Positions 24,701 through 33,312 of a stretch of 64,000 bases of DNA are shown here, piece after piece (within the stretch, counting starts at the first letter, position 1; each line of letters begins with the position of its first letter). The stretch spans positions 62,001 to 126,000 of the forward strand of contig JAPPPQ010000031.1 of NCBI GenBank assembly GCA_028817435.1. The letters are read 5' to 3'. Made by a program: the position numbers and the translations under genes. Source of the stretch: Deltaproteobacteria bacterium. Lineage in GTDB: Bacteria > Myxococcota_A > UBA9160 > UBA6930. Below the pieces are notes generated by a model that was not told the DNA's origin, made no database searches, and was given only the letters and a program-made list of their open reading frames with translations.

Positions 24701-26829
24701 GCGGCGCGCGGCGCTTTGCGGTGGGGGTGGATGTGGGCGGCACCTTCACCGATCTGTTCTTCTTCGACGAAGAGCGCGGAGAGGTTTCGGTGGCGAAGAC
24801 GCCCTCGACTTTGGGCGACCAGTCGCGGGGCTTTCTCGAGGGGCTGCTGTTGCGGCTCCAGGATTTGGGCGAGATTGCAGCGCTGGTGCACGGCACCACG
24901 GTGGGAACCAACGCGCTGCTGGAGCGCAAGGGCGCGCCGAGCGGCATCATCACCACCGCCGGTTTCCGCGATGTGCTGGAAATGCGCCGCCGCGACCGCG
25001 CCCGCACCTGGGGGCTCGGCGGAGATTTTCACCCCGTCGTCCCCCGCGACCGGCGCTTCGAAGTGCCCGAGCGGACGCTGGCCCATGGCGAAGTGCGCAC
25101 GCCGGTGGATCTGGAGGCCGTGCGCGCCGCCGCGCTGAAGCTGCGGGAGCTCGGCGCAGAATCGCTGAGCGTCGTGTTTCTGAACGCCTACGCCAACCCC
25201 GAAAACGAGCGCCGCGCGGCGGTGCTGCTGCGCGAAATCTGGCCCAACGCATTCGTCAACGCATCCAGCGAAATTCTGCCGGAGATCCGCGAGTTCGAGC
25301 GCACCTCCACCACGGTGCTGAACGCCTACCTGCAGCCCGTCGTCAGTTCTTATCTGGAGCGGCTGGAAGGAAGGCTGCGCGAGCGCGGCGCGCAGGGCGA
25401 GCTTTTGATCGTGCAATCCAACGGCGGCGTCATGACCGTTGGCGAAGCGCGGCGGCTGCCGGTGCGCACCGCGCTTTCCGGCCCCGCCGCCGGGGTAATT
25501 GCCGCGCGCGAAATCGCCCGCCAGGCCGGCTTTGCAAATGTGGTCACCTGCGACATGGGCGGCACCAGTTTCGATGTGTCGCTGATTGAGGACTACGAGC
25601 CCGGACTCGCCGCGCAGACCAGCCTGGATTTCGGCATGGTGATTCGCAGCCCGATGATTGAGATCACCACCATCGGCGCGGGCGGCGGCTCCATCGCCTG
25701 GGTGGATCGCGGCGGCATGCTGCAGGTGGGGCCGGAATCGGCGGGCTCCGACCCCGGCCCCGTCTGTTACGGCGCGGGCGGCGAGCGCCCCACAGTGACC
25801 GACGCAAACCTGGTGCTCGGCCGCATTGCCGCCGGCGAGCCCATCGGCGGCAAGATTGCGCGGCTCAATTTGGAAGCCGCGCGCGCCGCCATTGAATCGC
25901 AGGTGGGCCGCCCGCTGGGCCTCGGCGCAGAAGCCGCTGCCGAAGCGATTTTGCGCGTTGCGGCGTCGCGCATGGCCGGCGCCGTGCGATTGGTTTCCAT
26001 TGAGCGCGGCCACGATCCCGCCCGCTTCGCCGCCATGCCCTTCGGCGGCGGCGGCGGACTCTTCGCCGGCGCGCTGTTGTTGCAGGTGGGCCTGGCCCGC
26101 GCGCTGGTGCCGCGCTACCCGGGGGTGATCAGCGCGCTCGGCTGCGTCATCGCCGATATGCGCCACGACTTCGTCGAGACGCTGAACCGCCCGCTCGATT
26201 CCCTGGATGTGGCAGAGCTCGAGCGCCGCATGGCGGACATGGCAAAGCGCGGCGCGGCGCTGCTGGACTCTGCGGGCACGCGCTTCGAGCGCCGCTCGCT
26301 GCGCTTCGAACTCGATATGTCCTACATCGGCCAGACGCACACCGTGCCGGCGCCGGTGCCCGCGCCACCCGGATTGTCCGGCGCGGCGGAATCCGCAGAG
26401 GGCGGACTTACCCGCGAGCTGCTGCGCAGCGCTTTTGAGCGCAGCTATCTGCGCGCGCAGGGCGCAGAGTCCAGCGAGTTTGGCGGGCTGCTCGAGGGCA
26501 TCGGCATCCGCGCGCTCAATTTGCGCGGCGCGGTCACCGGCCATCGCCCCAAGCTCGACCTGCGCGCGCTGCGCCCCGCCGAAGGCGCGAGCACGCAGGC
26601 CGCCGAACGGCCTGGGCGCGAAGTCTATGTGGACGGCGCATGGCGCCGGGCGAAAGTCTATGCGCGCCTGGAACTGCCGGTGGGCGCGGTAATTGAGGGC
26701 CCCGCCGTGCTGCAGCAGCCCGACGCCACCGTGTTTGTGGAGCCGGGTTTGTGCGGCGAGATTGACGAACTCGGAAACTTCGTCATGCGCCGCGCCGATG
26801 ACAACGCGGCGCAGCAGAGCGCGTCTTGA
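24697..26829 (+). CDS. Hydantoinase A/oxoprolinase family protein (HyuA-like)
   Basis: 710 residues from GTG. The N-terminal ASKHA-type ATP-binding start AVGVDVGGTFTDLFFF is present, as are VHGTTVGTNALLERKGA, the phosphate-binding block CDMGGTSFDVSLI and the metal/ATP site GPESAGSDPGPVCYG. The partner of HyuB. Together they would phosphorylate and open a cyclic amide or imide, or carboxylate a ketone. Being one of a consecutive pair downstream of a hydratase and upstream of an isochorismatase-like protein suits stepwise breakdown of a nitrogen heterocycle. Confidence 0.93.
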   Translation: MSGARRFAVGVDVGGTFTDLFFFDEERGEVSVAKTPSTLGDQSRGFLEGLLLRLQDLGEIAALVHGTTVGTNALLERKGAPSGIITTAGFRDVLEMRRRDRARTWGLGGDFHPVVPRDRRFEVPERTLAHGEVRTPVDLEAVRAAALKLRELGAESLSVVFLNAYANPENERRAAVLLREIWPNAFVNASSEILPEIREFERTSTTVLNAYLQPVVSSYLERLEGRLRERGAQGELLIVQSNGGVMTVGEARRLPVRTALSGPAAGVIAAREIARQAGFANVVTCDMGGTSFDVSLIEDYEPGLAAQTSLDFGMVIRSPMIEITTIGAGGGSIAWVDRGGMLQVGPESAGSDPGPVCYGAGGERPTVTDANLVLGRIAAGEPIGGKIARLNLEAARAAIESQVGRPLGLGAEAAAEAILRVAASRMAGAVRLVSIERGHDPARFAAMPFGGGGGLFAGALLLQVGLARALVPRYPGVISALGCVIADMRHDFVETLNRPLDSLDVAELERRMADMAKRGAALLDSAGTRFERRSLRFELDMSYIGQTHTVPAPVPAPPGLSGAAESAEGGLTRELLRSAFERSYLRAQGAESSEFGGLLEGIGIRALNLRGAVTGHRPKLDLRALRPAEGASTQAAERPGREVYVDGAWRRAKVYARLELPVGAVIEGPAVLQQPDATVFVEPGLCGEIDELGNFVMRRADDNAAQQSAS

Positions 26830-27452
26830 GCGCGCAAACCGCGCCGGCATTTCGCGCGCAGCACAGCGCGCTGCTGCTCGTGGATCTGCAAAACGACTTC
26901 CTGCATCCGAGCGGCGCCTATGCCCGGGGCGGCGTTTCATGCGCCGCCGCCGCCGCGCTGCCCGCGCGGCTCGCCCCCGTGGCCGAAGCCGCACGCAGCG
27001 CGGGCGCGTGGATTTTCTCCACCCACTTCACGCTGGTGCCCGGGCGCGGCGGCGCGCCGCTGATCTCTCCGCACCTGGCGAAACTGCGCCCCTTTCTGGG
27101 GCCGGGAGATTTCGCGCCCGGCTGCGAGGGCCAGGCGCTGGTGCGGGAACTGCGCCCGGCAGATTTCAGCGTCGAGAAAATCGCCTACTCCGCCTTTTAC
27201 ATGAGCCGCCTGGAATGGCTGCTGCACCGCTGCGGCTGCGAAACGCTGCTGATTGCCGGCCTCACCACCAACGGCGGAGTCGCCTCCACCCTGCGCGACG
27301 CCCATGTGCGCGGCTTCGAATGCCGGCTGCTGGCCGACGGCTGCGCTGCATTCAGCGAGCGCGCGCACAAAACCGCCCTCGCCGATCTCGCATCGCTCTG
27401 CCAACTCACCACCTGCGCCGAAACCGCCGCCGGCCTGCGCGCGCAGGGCTGA
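26826..27452 (+). CDS. Isochorismatase-family hydrolase lacking the nucleophile cysteine
   Basis: 208 residues from a TTG overlapping the HyuA-like stop. The family's Asp and Lys are present: D20 in LLLVDLQNDF and K118 in VEKIAYSAFYMSRLEWLL. The loop that normally reads GVxTxxCV is GLTTNGGVAST, so the nucleophilic cysteine is glycine (G151). Amidases such as N-carbamoylsarcosine, maleamate or nicotinamide hydrolases need that cysteine, whereas true isochorismatases (EntB, PhzD) lack it. The operon context suggests an amide substrate, the active site suggests a vinyl-ether-type or other reaction. Last gene of the operon, convergent with a methyltransferase gene. Confidence 0.85.
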   Translation: MSAQTAPAFRAQHSALLLVDLQNDFLHPSGAYARGGVSCAAAAALPARLAPVAEAARSAGAWIFSTHFTLVPGRGGAPLISPHLAKLRPFLGPGDFAPGCEGQALVRELRPADFSVEKIAYSAFYMSRLEWLLHRCGCETLLIAGLTTNGGVASTLRDAHVRGFECRLLADGCAAFSERAHKTALADLASLCQLTTCAETAAGLRAQG

Positions 27453-27453
27453 A

Positions 27454-27571
27454 CTCAGCGCTGGCCGCCGTGCACCGAGGGCTCGCCGCAGAGCTTGCCG
27501 CGCAGCACGCCGAGCGGCTCCAGAATGCCCGGCGGCAGCTTCAGCACCTCGCCGAGAAAGCGCCGGTCCAG
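27454..27571 (-). repeat. 118-bp direct repeat, copy 1 (3' end of methyltransferase A)
   Basis: Identical to 30384-30501, which ends the second methyltransferase gene. It encodes the last residues of both proteins. Confidence 0.9.
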
Positions 27572-30334
27572 CTCTTCGCGCGCGGCGTCACGGTCGGCCA
27601 TGTGCATCGGCATGAAGTCGTGCTGGCGCAGGTCGTCGAAGATTTTCTCGCAGCGGCGCAAGGCGGGCTTGCGGAGCTTGCGCAGATCCAGGGTGGGCAA
27701 CTCCGGAATGCGGATGACGGAGACGCTGCCGCGCCCCGCCTGTTGGCGCGTCGCATGGCCCCAACGCAGCAGCAGGCCCAAAGTGGTGTTCGCCCACAAC
27801 ACAAAGGCAATCTCGTGAAGCGGATTGTGAAAAGAGAGATTGGGCCATGCCCGGCCGCCCAGCGTCCGGCGTTCGGTGAGGCAGGCGCCCAGAGCCTGAG
27901 AGTTGAACTGAAAATCGAGATTGAAGTGCACTCGGCTGGCCGTTTCCCATACCTGGGAAATGTGCTCATCGTTCGCTTTTCTTCTCGGCACGGCTTCCCG
28001 GTCGGGCGCGACGACAAGGCGGCGCTCGGCCTCGTGATTGTGCGCCCAGAGAGTCGGATGGGTCGGCGTGGAATCCGAGATCGGCTCAATATCGAATGGG
28101 CCGCGCCCGCTCGCGCCGTTGATGTCCCTGCCCAAAAGGCCGCGTTCTGCAATCTCGCCGAGCGCCACAATCGGAATCTCCAGCGCCTTCGATTTCGGCT
28201 GCCCCGGCAGCCAGAGACTGCCGCGCGCGAGCTGCCATGCGCACTGTGCCGTTGCGGCGTCTTTCACTCCACCGGCGAACCATGCGCCGAAGGGCACGGA
28301 GAGCATCTGCCCCAAAACCTGCTCCCCGGCCTGCAGCTTCGTTCCGCCCCTCGGGCCATCTTCAAGGCGGCGCGCACGCGGCGCCTTGCGCACCGCGCGC
28401 GCGATTTCCAGCGCCTCAATGTTGCTGCGAGGCTGCCGCCGCAGATTGATGAATGCGATGCGCCCCCGCTTCAGCCCGCCGTTCGCCTTCTCTGCCACAA
28501 CCAAAATCTCCGCCATTCCCGTGTCCGCAGAAAAAGAGCGCTCTTTGCTGCGTGCGGCGGCGATGGTCACGACTCGAATGTCGCGGTAGTGCGACTCCCA
28601 CAGCGCCCGAACCTGCAACCACGAATTGCCTTGCAGAGCAACCAGCGGCAGCACCAATGCGATGTGCCCGCCGTCCTTCACCATCTTGTCGGCCAGCGCC
28701 ACAAAGTGGCTCGCCAAACCGGCGTTGCCATGGGCAACCGTGTTCCTGGCAAGTTGGTTGAGACGGCTCCCCATTTCGCCCTGCGTCTTGGCGTCGTGCT
28801 GAAAAGCGGATACCGCCGGATTGGCAATATCCGAACGCTCGCCCTCGTGATTCGTCGCGCGGGTGAAAGGCGGATTCATGATTACCAGATCGTAGGTGCG
28901 CCACGGAAAATTGAAGGCAGAGCAATTGCTGCTCTCCCGCACCATGCCGCTTCCCGTCTGCCGCACCGGCGCTTCGCTGGCAAAGAGCAGCGCCACGGAT
29001 TGCCGCTCCAGCAAATCCAGCGAACCCAGCGCGATCTTGCCGTGCTCGGTGCGGCCGTAGGGCAGCGTGTGCACCCGGGTGCCGTAGAAACGCGCGCGGG
29101 GAAAGGACGCTGCGAGCATGGAGGCTGTGAGGTGCACCGAGGCAGGAAGCACATCGCAACCGGTCAGCACCCGCTCCATCATGCGCGCATGGCAGGTTGC
29201 GCCGTCTCCGCCCTCTGCTTCGTGCAAACGGATGAGACGCTGATAAGCCGTCGCCAGCAGCGTGCCCGTGCCGCAGGCAAAGTCGGCCATGCGAAATTCT
29301 GTGAGCGCCTCGGGATCTCCCCAATTGCGCCCTGTGGGCGCTTCGGGAATTGCCAGAGCAGAGAGCAGTGTTGCTGCGGGCGGACTCGTATAGAAAGTCG
29401 CCAGCGCCTTGCGGTCGCTGATGAGACGCTGAAATACCGTTCCCGACAAATCGTGCGAACGGGTAATGCCTGTGGCTGCAAGTTGGCTCGCCGTCCCCTG
29501 CAGCACGGTGAGAATCTCGGATGCCAACCGCGCCGGAAGCTTCAGCGCTATGTCGAGGGCGATCTGAAAGATCGGGTGATAGTTGATGCGCAGAATCTTC
29601 CGCCACTCCTGCAACACCTCTGCCTTGGGCAGCCTTCCGGCAGCCGGAAGCCGAAACCGGTCTGGCCCCGCAATGCCGCGGAAACCGGCCAGGTTCTCAT
29701 GAAATGTGAATGCATTGGCAATAATGGTGGCCGCCATGCGCCAAGTCTGCTCGCCGACGGGCTGGTGCAGGTCCGCCGCAATCTCTGCGAGAATCTCTTC
29801 CGGCGCTCCGCTTCCAAGACGCCCGGCCGCGGCAATCACTCCTTCTTCCAAAATTCCGGTGGCTTCTTCAATAGTGCTCTCGGGCAGCGCCGCCTCGCGC
29901 GAGAGCGCCGCAAGGTCGCGCACGCCGCCCAAAAGCCAGCCCGCGCGGGGAAAACGCTCCGGCGCTTCGGCGTCACCATTGAAGAGCGCGTATTCCAGCT
30001 TCTCCTCGGCGCGGAAATGCGAAACCAGCTCTGCCTCCGGCAATCCCCGGTAGCGCTGCGGAATGCGCACGGCAATGGCGGCCTCCACCACGCGCCGGGT
30101 ATCGCGCGTGGTTTCGCCAAGCCGCCCCTGCGCCTCCCGCTCGACGCTGCGCGCCGGCTCCACTTCCGCCTCAATCACCACCGGCGCGGCGTCCGGCTCC
30201 TGCACCAGAATGTCCGGCTGGCGGGTGTTGCCGGCGAAGGCTTTGAGCGGCTGCGACTTCAGCTCCGCGCGTTGCAGAAACGGCGCAAGCGCAGCGGCGA
30301 GCGCAGCATTGAGCCGCGGTTCGTTGATTTCCAC
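27455..30334 (-). CDS. Fused nuclease-adenine methyltransferase, MmeI-like layout (copy A)
   Basis: 959 residues. The N-terminal region has PDILVQEPDAAPVVIEAEVE (D41, E55, E57), which looks like a PD-(D/E)xK nuclease core with Glu in place of the last Lys. A helical spacer follows, then an N6-adenine methyltransferase: FYTSPPAATLL at 314-324, SAM motif DFACGTGTLL at 351-360 and catalytic NPPF at 487-490. About 450 C-terminal residues would hold target recognition. Size and order resemble MmeI-type (type IIL) enzymes that cut and methylate with one polypeptide. The GTG start has no upstream alternative, because a stop lies four codons before. It forms a tandem pair with the next gene. Confidence 0.85.
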   Translation of the reverse strand: MEINEPRLNAALAAALAPFLQRAELKSQPLKAFAGNTRQPDILVQEPDAAPVVIEAEVEPARSVEREAQGRLGETTRDTRRVVEAAIAVRIPQRYRGLPEAELVSHFRAEEKLEYALFNGDAEAPERFPRAGWLLGGVRDLAALSREAALPESTIEEATGILEEGVIAAAGRLGSGAPEEILAEIAADLHQPVGEQTWRMAATIIANAFTFHENLAGFRGIAGPDRFRLPAAGRLPKAEVLQEWRKILRINYHPIFQIALDIALKLPARLASEILTVLQGTASQLAATGITRSHDLSGTVFQRLISDRKALATFYTSPPAATLLSALAIPEAPTGRNWGDPEALTEFRMADFACGTGTLLATAYQRLIRLHEAEGGDGATCHARMMERVLTGCDVLPASVHLTASMLAASFPRARFYGTRVHTLPYGRTEHGKIALGSLDLLERQSVALLFASEAPVRQTGSGMVRESSNCSAFNFPWRTYDLVIMNPPFTRATNHEGERSDIANPAVSAFQHDAKTQGEMGSRLNQLARNTVAHGNAGLASHFVALADKMVKDGGHIALVLPLVALQGNSWLQVRALWESHYRDIRVVTIAAARSKERSFSADTGMAEILVVAEKANGGLKRGRIAFINLRRQPRSNIEALEIARAVRKAPRARRLEDGPRGGTKLQAGEQVLGQMLSVPFGAWFAGGVKDAATAQCAWQLARGSLWLPGQPKSKALEIPIVALGEIAERGLLGRDINGASGRGPFDIEPISDSTPTHPTLWAHNHEAERRLVVAPDREAVPRRKANDEHISQVWETASRVHFNLDFQFNSQALGACLTERRTLGGRAWPNLSFHNPLHEIAFVLWANTTLGLLLRWGHATRQQAGRGSVSVIRIPELPTLDLRKLRKPALRRCEKIFDDLRQHDFMPMHMADRDAAREELDRRFLGEVLKLPPGILEPLGVLRGKLCGEPSVHGGQR

Positions 30335-30359
30335 CTCGCCAGATTACCACAACCCGCCG
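30047..30359 (-). repeat. 313-bp direct repeat, copy 1 (5' end and upstream of methyltransferase A)
   Basis: Reads identical to 32971-33283. It covers the first 96 codons plus 25 bases upstream of the GTG, including a TAATCT hexamer six bases before the start codon that could be a -10 box of a leaderless message. Confidence 0.9.
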
Positions 30360-30383
30360 GGGCTGCAGGCGCAGAGACGCTGG

Positions 30384-30501
30384 CTCAGCGCTGGCCGCCG
30401 TGCACCGAGGGCTCGCCGCAGAGCTTGCCGCGCAGCACGCCGAGCGGCTCCAGAATGCCCGGCGGCAGCTTCAGCACCTCGCCGAGAAAGCGCCGGTCCA
30501 G
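30384..30501 (-). repeat. 118-bp direct repeat, copy 2 (3' end of methyltransferase B)
   Basis: Identical to 27454-27571. Confidence 0.9.
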
Positions 30502-33258
30502 TTCCTCGCGCGCGGCGTCACGGTCGGCCATGTGCATCGGCATAAAATCAAGCGCGCGCAGGTCGCCGAAGATTTTCTCGCAGCGTTGCAACGCGGGCTT
30601 GCGGAGCTTGCGCAGATCCAAAGTGGGCAACTCCGGAACACGGCTGATGGTGATTCGCCCGCGCCCCGCCTGCTGGCGCGTCGCATGCCCCCAGTGCAGC
30701 AGAAGGCCCAAGGTGGTGTTCGACCACAACACAAAGGCAATCTCGTGCAGCCGGTTGTGGAACGAGAGGTTGGGCCACGCCCGCCCGCCCAACGTCCGGC
30801 GCTCGGTGAGGCAGGCGCCCAGAGCTTGAGAGTTGAATCGAAAATCAATATTGAAGTGCACCCGGCTGGCCGTTTTCCAGACACGGGAAATGTGATCGTC
30901 ATCCGCTTTGTCCCTCGGCTTGGCCTCACGGTCCGGCGCGACGACAAGGCAGCACTCGGCCTCGTGATTGTGCGCCCAGAGAGTCGGATAGGTCGGCACG
31001 GATTTCTCGATTTTCTCAATGTCGAAGGGGCCGCGCCCGCCCGCGCCATTGATGTCCCGGTCCAAAAGGCCGCGCTCCGCAATTTCTCCGAGCGCCACAA
31101 TCGGAATATCGAGAGACTTCGCTTTCGACTGCCCCGGCAGCCAGAGCCTGTTGTGGGTGAGCTGCCAGGCGCACTGCACGACTTCGGCATCTTCCAGCCC
31201 CCCGGCGAACCACGCACCGGTGGGAACGGAGAGCATATGTCCCAAATGCTGCTCTCCGGCATACAGATCCGTTCCACCGACAGGGCGATCTTCAATGCGG
31301 CGTGCTTTGGGTGTTCTCTGCACCGCCCGCGCGACTTCCAGCGCTTCGATGTTGCTGCGGGGCCGCCGCCGCAAATTGATGAAAGTGCTGCGTCCCCGCT
31401 TCGGCCCGCCGTTCGCCTTCTCCGCCACAATCAAAATCTCCGCCATTCCCGTGTCCGCAGAAAAAGAGCGCTCCCTGTCGCGCGCACCTGCAAGAGTCAC
31501 GATGCGAATGTCGCGGTAATGCGACTCCCACAGCTCCCGCACCTGAGACCACGAATCGCCCTGCAGCGCAACCAGCGGCAGCACCAATGCGATGTGCCCG
31601 CCGTCCTTCACCATCTTGTCGGCCAGCGCCACAAAGTGGCTCGCCAAACCGGCGTTGCCATGGGCAGCGGTGTTCTTGGCAAGCCGGTTGAGATGGCTCC
31701 CCATTTCGCCCTGCGTCCTGGCGTCGTGCTGAAAAGCAGAAACCGCCGGATTGGCGATATCCGAACGCTCGCCCTCGTGATTCGTCGCGCGGGTGAAGGG
31801 CGGATTCATGATTACCAGATCGTAAGTGCGCCATGGAAAATTGGAGGCAGAGCAATTACTGCCCTCGCGCACCATGCCGCTTCCCGTCTGCCGCACCGGC
31901 GCTTCACTGGCAAAAAGAAGCGCAACGGATTGCCGCTCCAGCAAATCCAGAGAACCCAGCGTGATCTTGCCCTGCTCGGTGCGCCCGTAGGGCAGCGTGT
32001 GCACCCGGGTGCCGTAGAAGCGCGCGCGGGGAAAGGCCGCAGCGAGCATGGAGGCGGTGAGGTGCACCGAGGCCGGCAACACATCGCAGCCGGTCAGCGC
32101 CCGCTCCATCATGCGCGCGTGGCAGGTTGCGCCGTTGCCGCCCTCCGTTTCGTGCAAACGGATGAGACGCTGATAAGCCGTCGCCAGCAGCGTGCCCGTG
32201 CCGCAGGCGAAGTCGGCAATGCGAAATTCGGTGAGCACTTTGGGATCGCCCCAACTCTGGCTCTGTTCGGGAATCGCAAGAGCGGAAAGCAAGGTTGCTG
32301 CGGGCGGACTCGTGTAGAAAGTCGCCAGCGCCTTGCGGTCGCTGATGAGACGCTGAAACACCGTCCCCGACAAATCGTGCGAACGGGTGATTCCAGTAGC
32401 GATGAGATCATTCGCTGTCTTATGAAGCAGATCCAGAAGTTCAGAAGCAATCGCCGCCGGCAGTTTTTCCACAATCTCCCTGGCAATGTGAAAGATCGGG
32501 TGGTAATTGATGCGCAGGATTTTGCGCCACTCTTGCAACACGGCAGTCTTCGAGAGCTTGCCCGATGTTGCGTGGCGCAATTTCTCGGGATCTGCGATGC
32601 CCCGAAAACCAGCGAGATTTTCGTGAAAGGTAAAGGCGTTGGCGATAATGGTGGCCGCCATGCGCCAGGTCTGCTCGCCACCGGGCTGATGCAGCGCCGC
32701 CGCAATCTCCCTGCGGATTTCCACCGCCGCGCTGTTCTCAAGCCGTCCGGCAGCGCGGATAACGCCCGCTTCGAGAATGCCCGTGGCATCCTCAATGGCG
32801 CGATCCGGAATCGCCGCCTCGCGCGAGAGCGCCGCGAGATCGCGCACGCCGCCCACCAACCAACCCGCGCCGGGAAAGCGGGACGGCGCTTCGGCGTCGC
32901 CGTTGAAGAGCGCGTATTCCAGCTTCTCCTCGGCGCGAAAGTGCGATACCAGCTCGGCCTCCGCCAGCCTCCGGTAGCGCTGCGGAATGCGCACGGCAAT
33001 GGCGGCCTCCACCACGCGCCGGGTATCGCGCGTGGTTTCGCCAAGCCGCCCCTGCGCCTCCCGCTCGACGCTGCGCGCCGGCTCCACTTCCGCCTCAATC
33101 ACCACCGGCGCGGCGTCCGGCTCCTGCACCAGAATGTCCGGCTGGCGGGTGTTGCCGGCGAAGGCTTTGAGCGGCTGCGACTTCAGCTCCGCGCGTTGCA
33201 GAAACGGCGCAAGCGCAGCGGCGAGCGCAGCATTGAGCCGCGGTTCGTTGATTTCCAC
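30385..33258 (-). CDS. Fused nuclease-adenine methyltransferase, MmeI-like layout (copy B)
   Basis: 957 residues, strongly similar along its whole length to the protein encoded just downstream. The first 96 and the last 40 or so residues are essentially the same, while scattered differences fill the middle (for instance 150-290 and the 600-850 region). Motifs: D41/E55/E57 nuclease-like core, SAM motif DFACGTGTLL at 349-358, NPPF at 485-488. Fifty bases separate it from copy A, with the same predicted -10 hexamer and GTG start. Two copies with different central parts may recognise different DNA targets, or one may protect against the other. Confidence 0.85.
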   Translation of the reverse strand: MEINEPRLNAALAAALAPFLQRAELKSQPLKAFAGNTRQPDILVQEPDAAPVVIEAEVEPARSVEREAQGRLGETTRDTRRVVEAAIAVRIPQRYRRLAEAELVSHFRAEEKLEYALFNGDAEAPSRFPGAGWLVGGVRDLAALSREAAIPDRAIEDATGILEAGVIRAAGRLENSAAVEIRREIAAALHQPGGEQTWRMAATIIANAFTFHENLAGFRGIADPEKLRHATSGKLSKTAVLQEWRKILRINYHPIFHIAREIVEKLPAAIASELLDLLHKTANDLIATGITRSHDLSGTVFQRLISDRKALATFYTSPPAATLLSALAIPEQSQSWGDPKVLTEFRIADFACGTGTLLATAYQRLIRLHETEGGNGATCHARMMERALTGCDVLPASVHLTASMLAAAFPRARFYGTRVHTLPYGRTEQGKITLGSLDLLERQSVALLFASEAPVRQTGSGMVREGSNCSASNFPWRTYDLVIMNPPFTRATNHEGERSDIANPAVSAFQHDARTQGEMGSHLNRLAKNTAAHGNAGLASHFVALADKMVKDGGHIALVLPLVALQGDSWSQVRELWESHYRDIRIVTLAGARDRERSFSADTGMAEILIVAEKANGGPKRGRSTFINLRRRPRSNIEALEVARAVQRTPKARRIEDRPVGGTDLYAGEQHLGHMLSVPTGAWFAGGLEDAEVVQCAWQLTHNRLWLPGQSKAKSLDIPIVALGEIAERGLLDRDINGAGGRGPFDIEKIEKSVPTYPTLWAHNHEAECCLVVAPDREAKPRDKADDDHISRVWKTASRVHFNIDFRFNSQALGACLTERRTLGGRAWPNLSFHNRLHEIAFVLWSNTTLGLLLHWGHATRQQAGRGRITISRVPELPTLDLRKLRKPALQRCEKIFGDLRALDFMPMHMADRDAAREELDRRFLGEVLKLPPGILEPLGVLRGKLCGEPSVHGGQR

Positions 33259-33283
33259 CTCGCCAGATTACCACAACCCGCCG
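32971..33283 (-). repeat. 313-bp direct repeat, copy 2 (5' end and upstream of methyltransferase B)
   Basis: Reads identical to 30047-30359. With the 118-bp 3' repeat it brackets the diverged middle of the gene. Confidence 0.9.
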
Positions 33284-33312
33284 CCCGGCTTCAGCCAGCG
33301 CGGAGGCGCGAT

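Noticed and set aside
26693-30829. A 1378-codon open frame on the + strand antisense to the first MmeI-like gene
   Set aside because: It is a shadow of the real gene on the other strand. In GC-rich DNA, stops are rare and antisense frames stay open. It has no domain-like segments and no ribosome-binding site.
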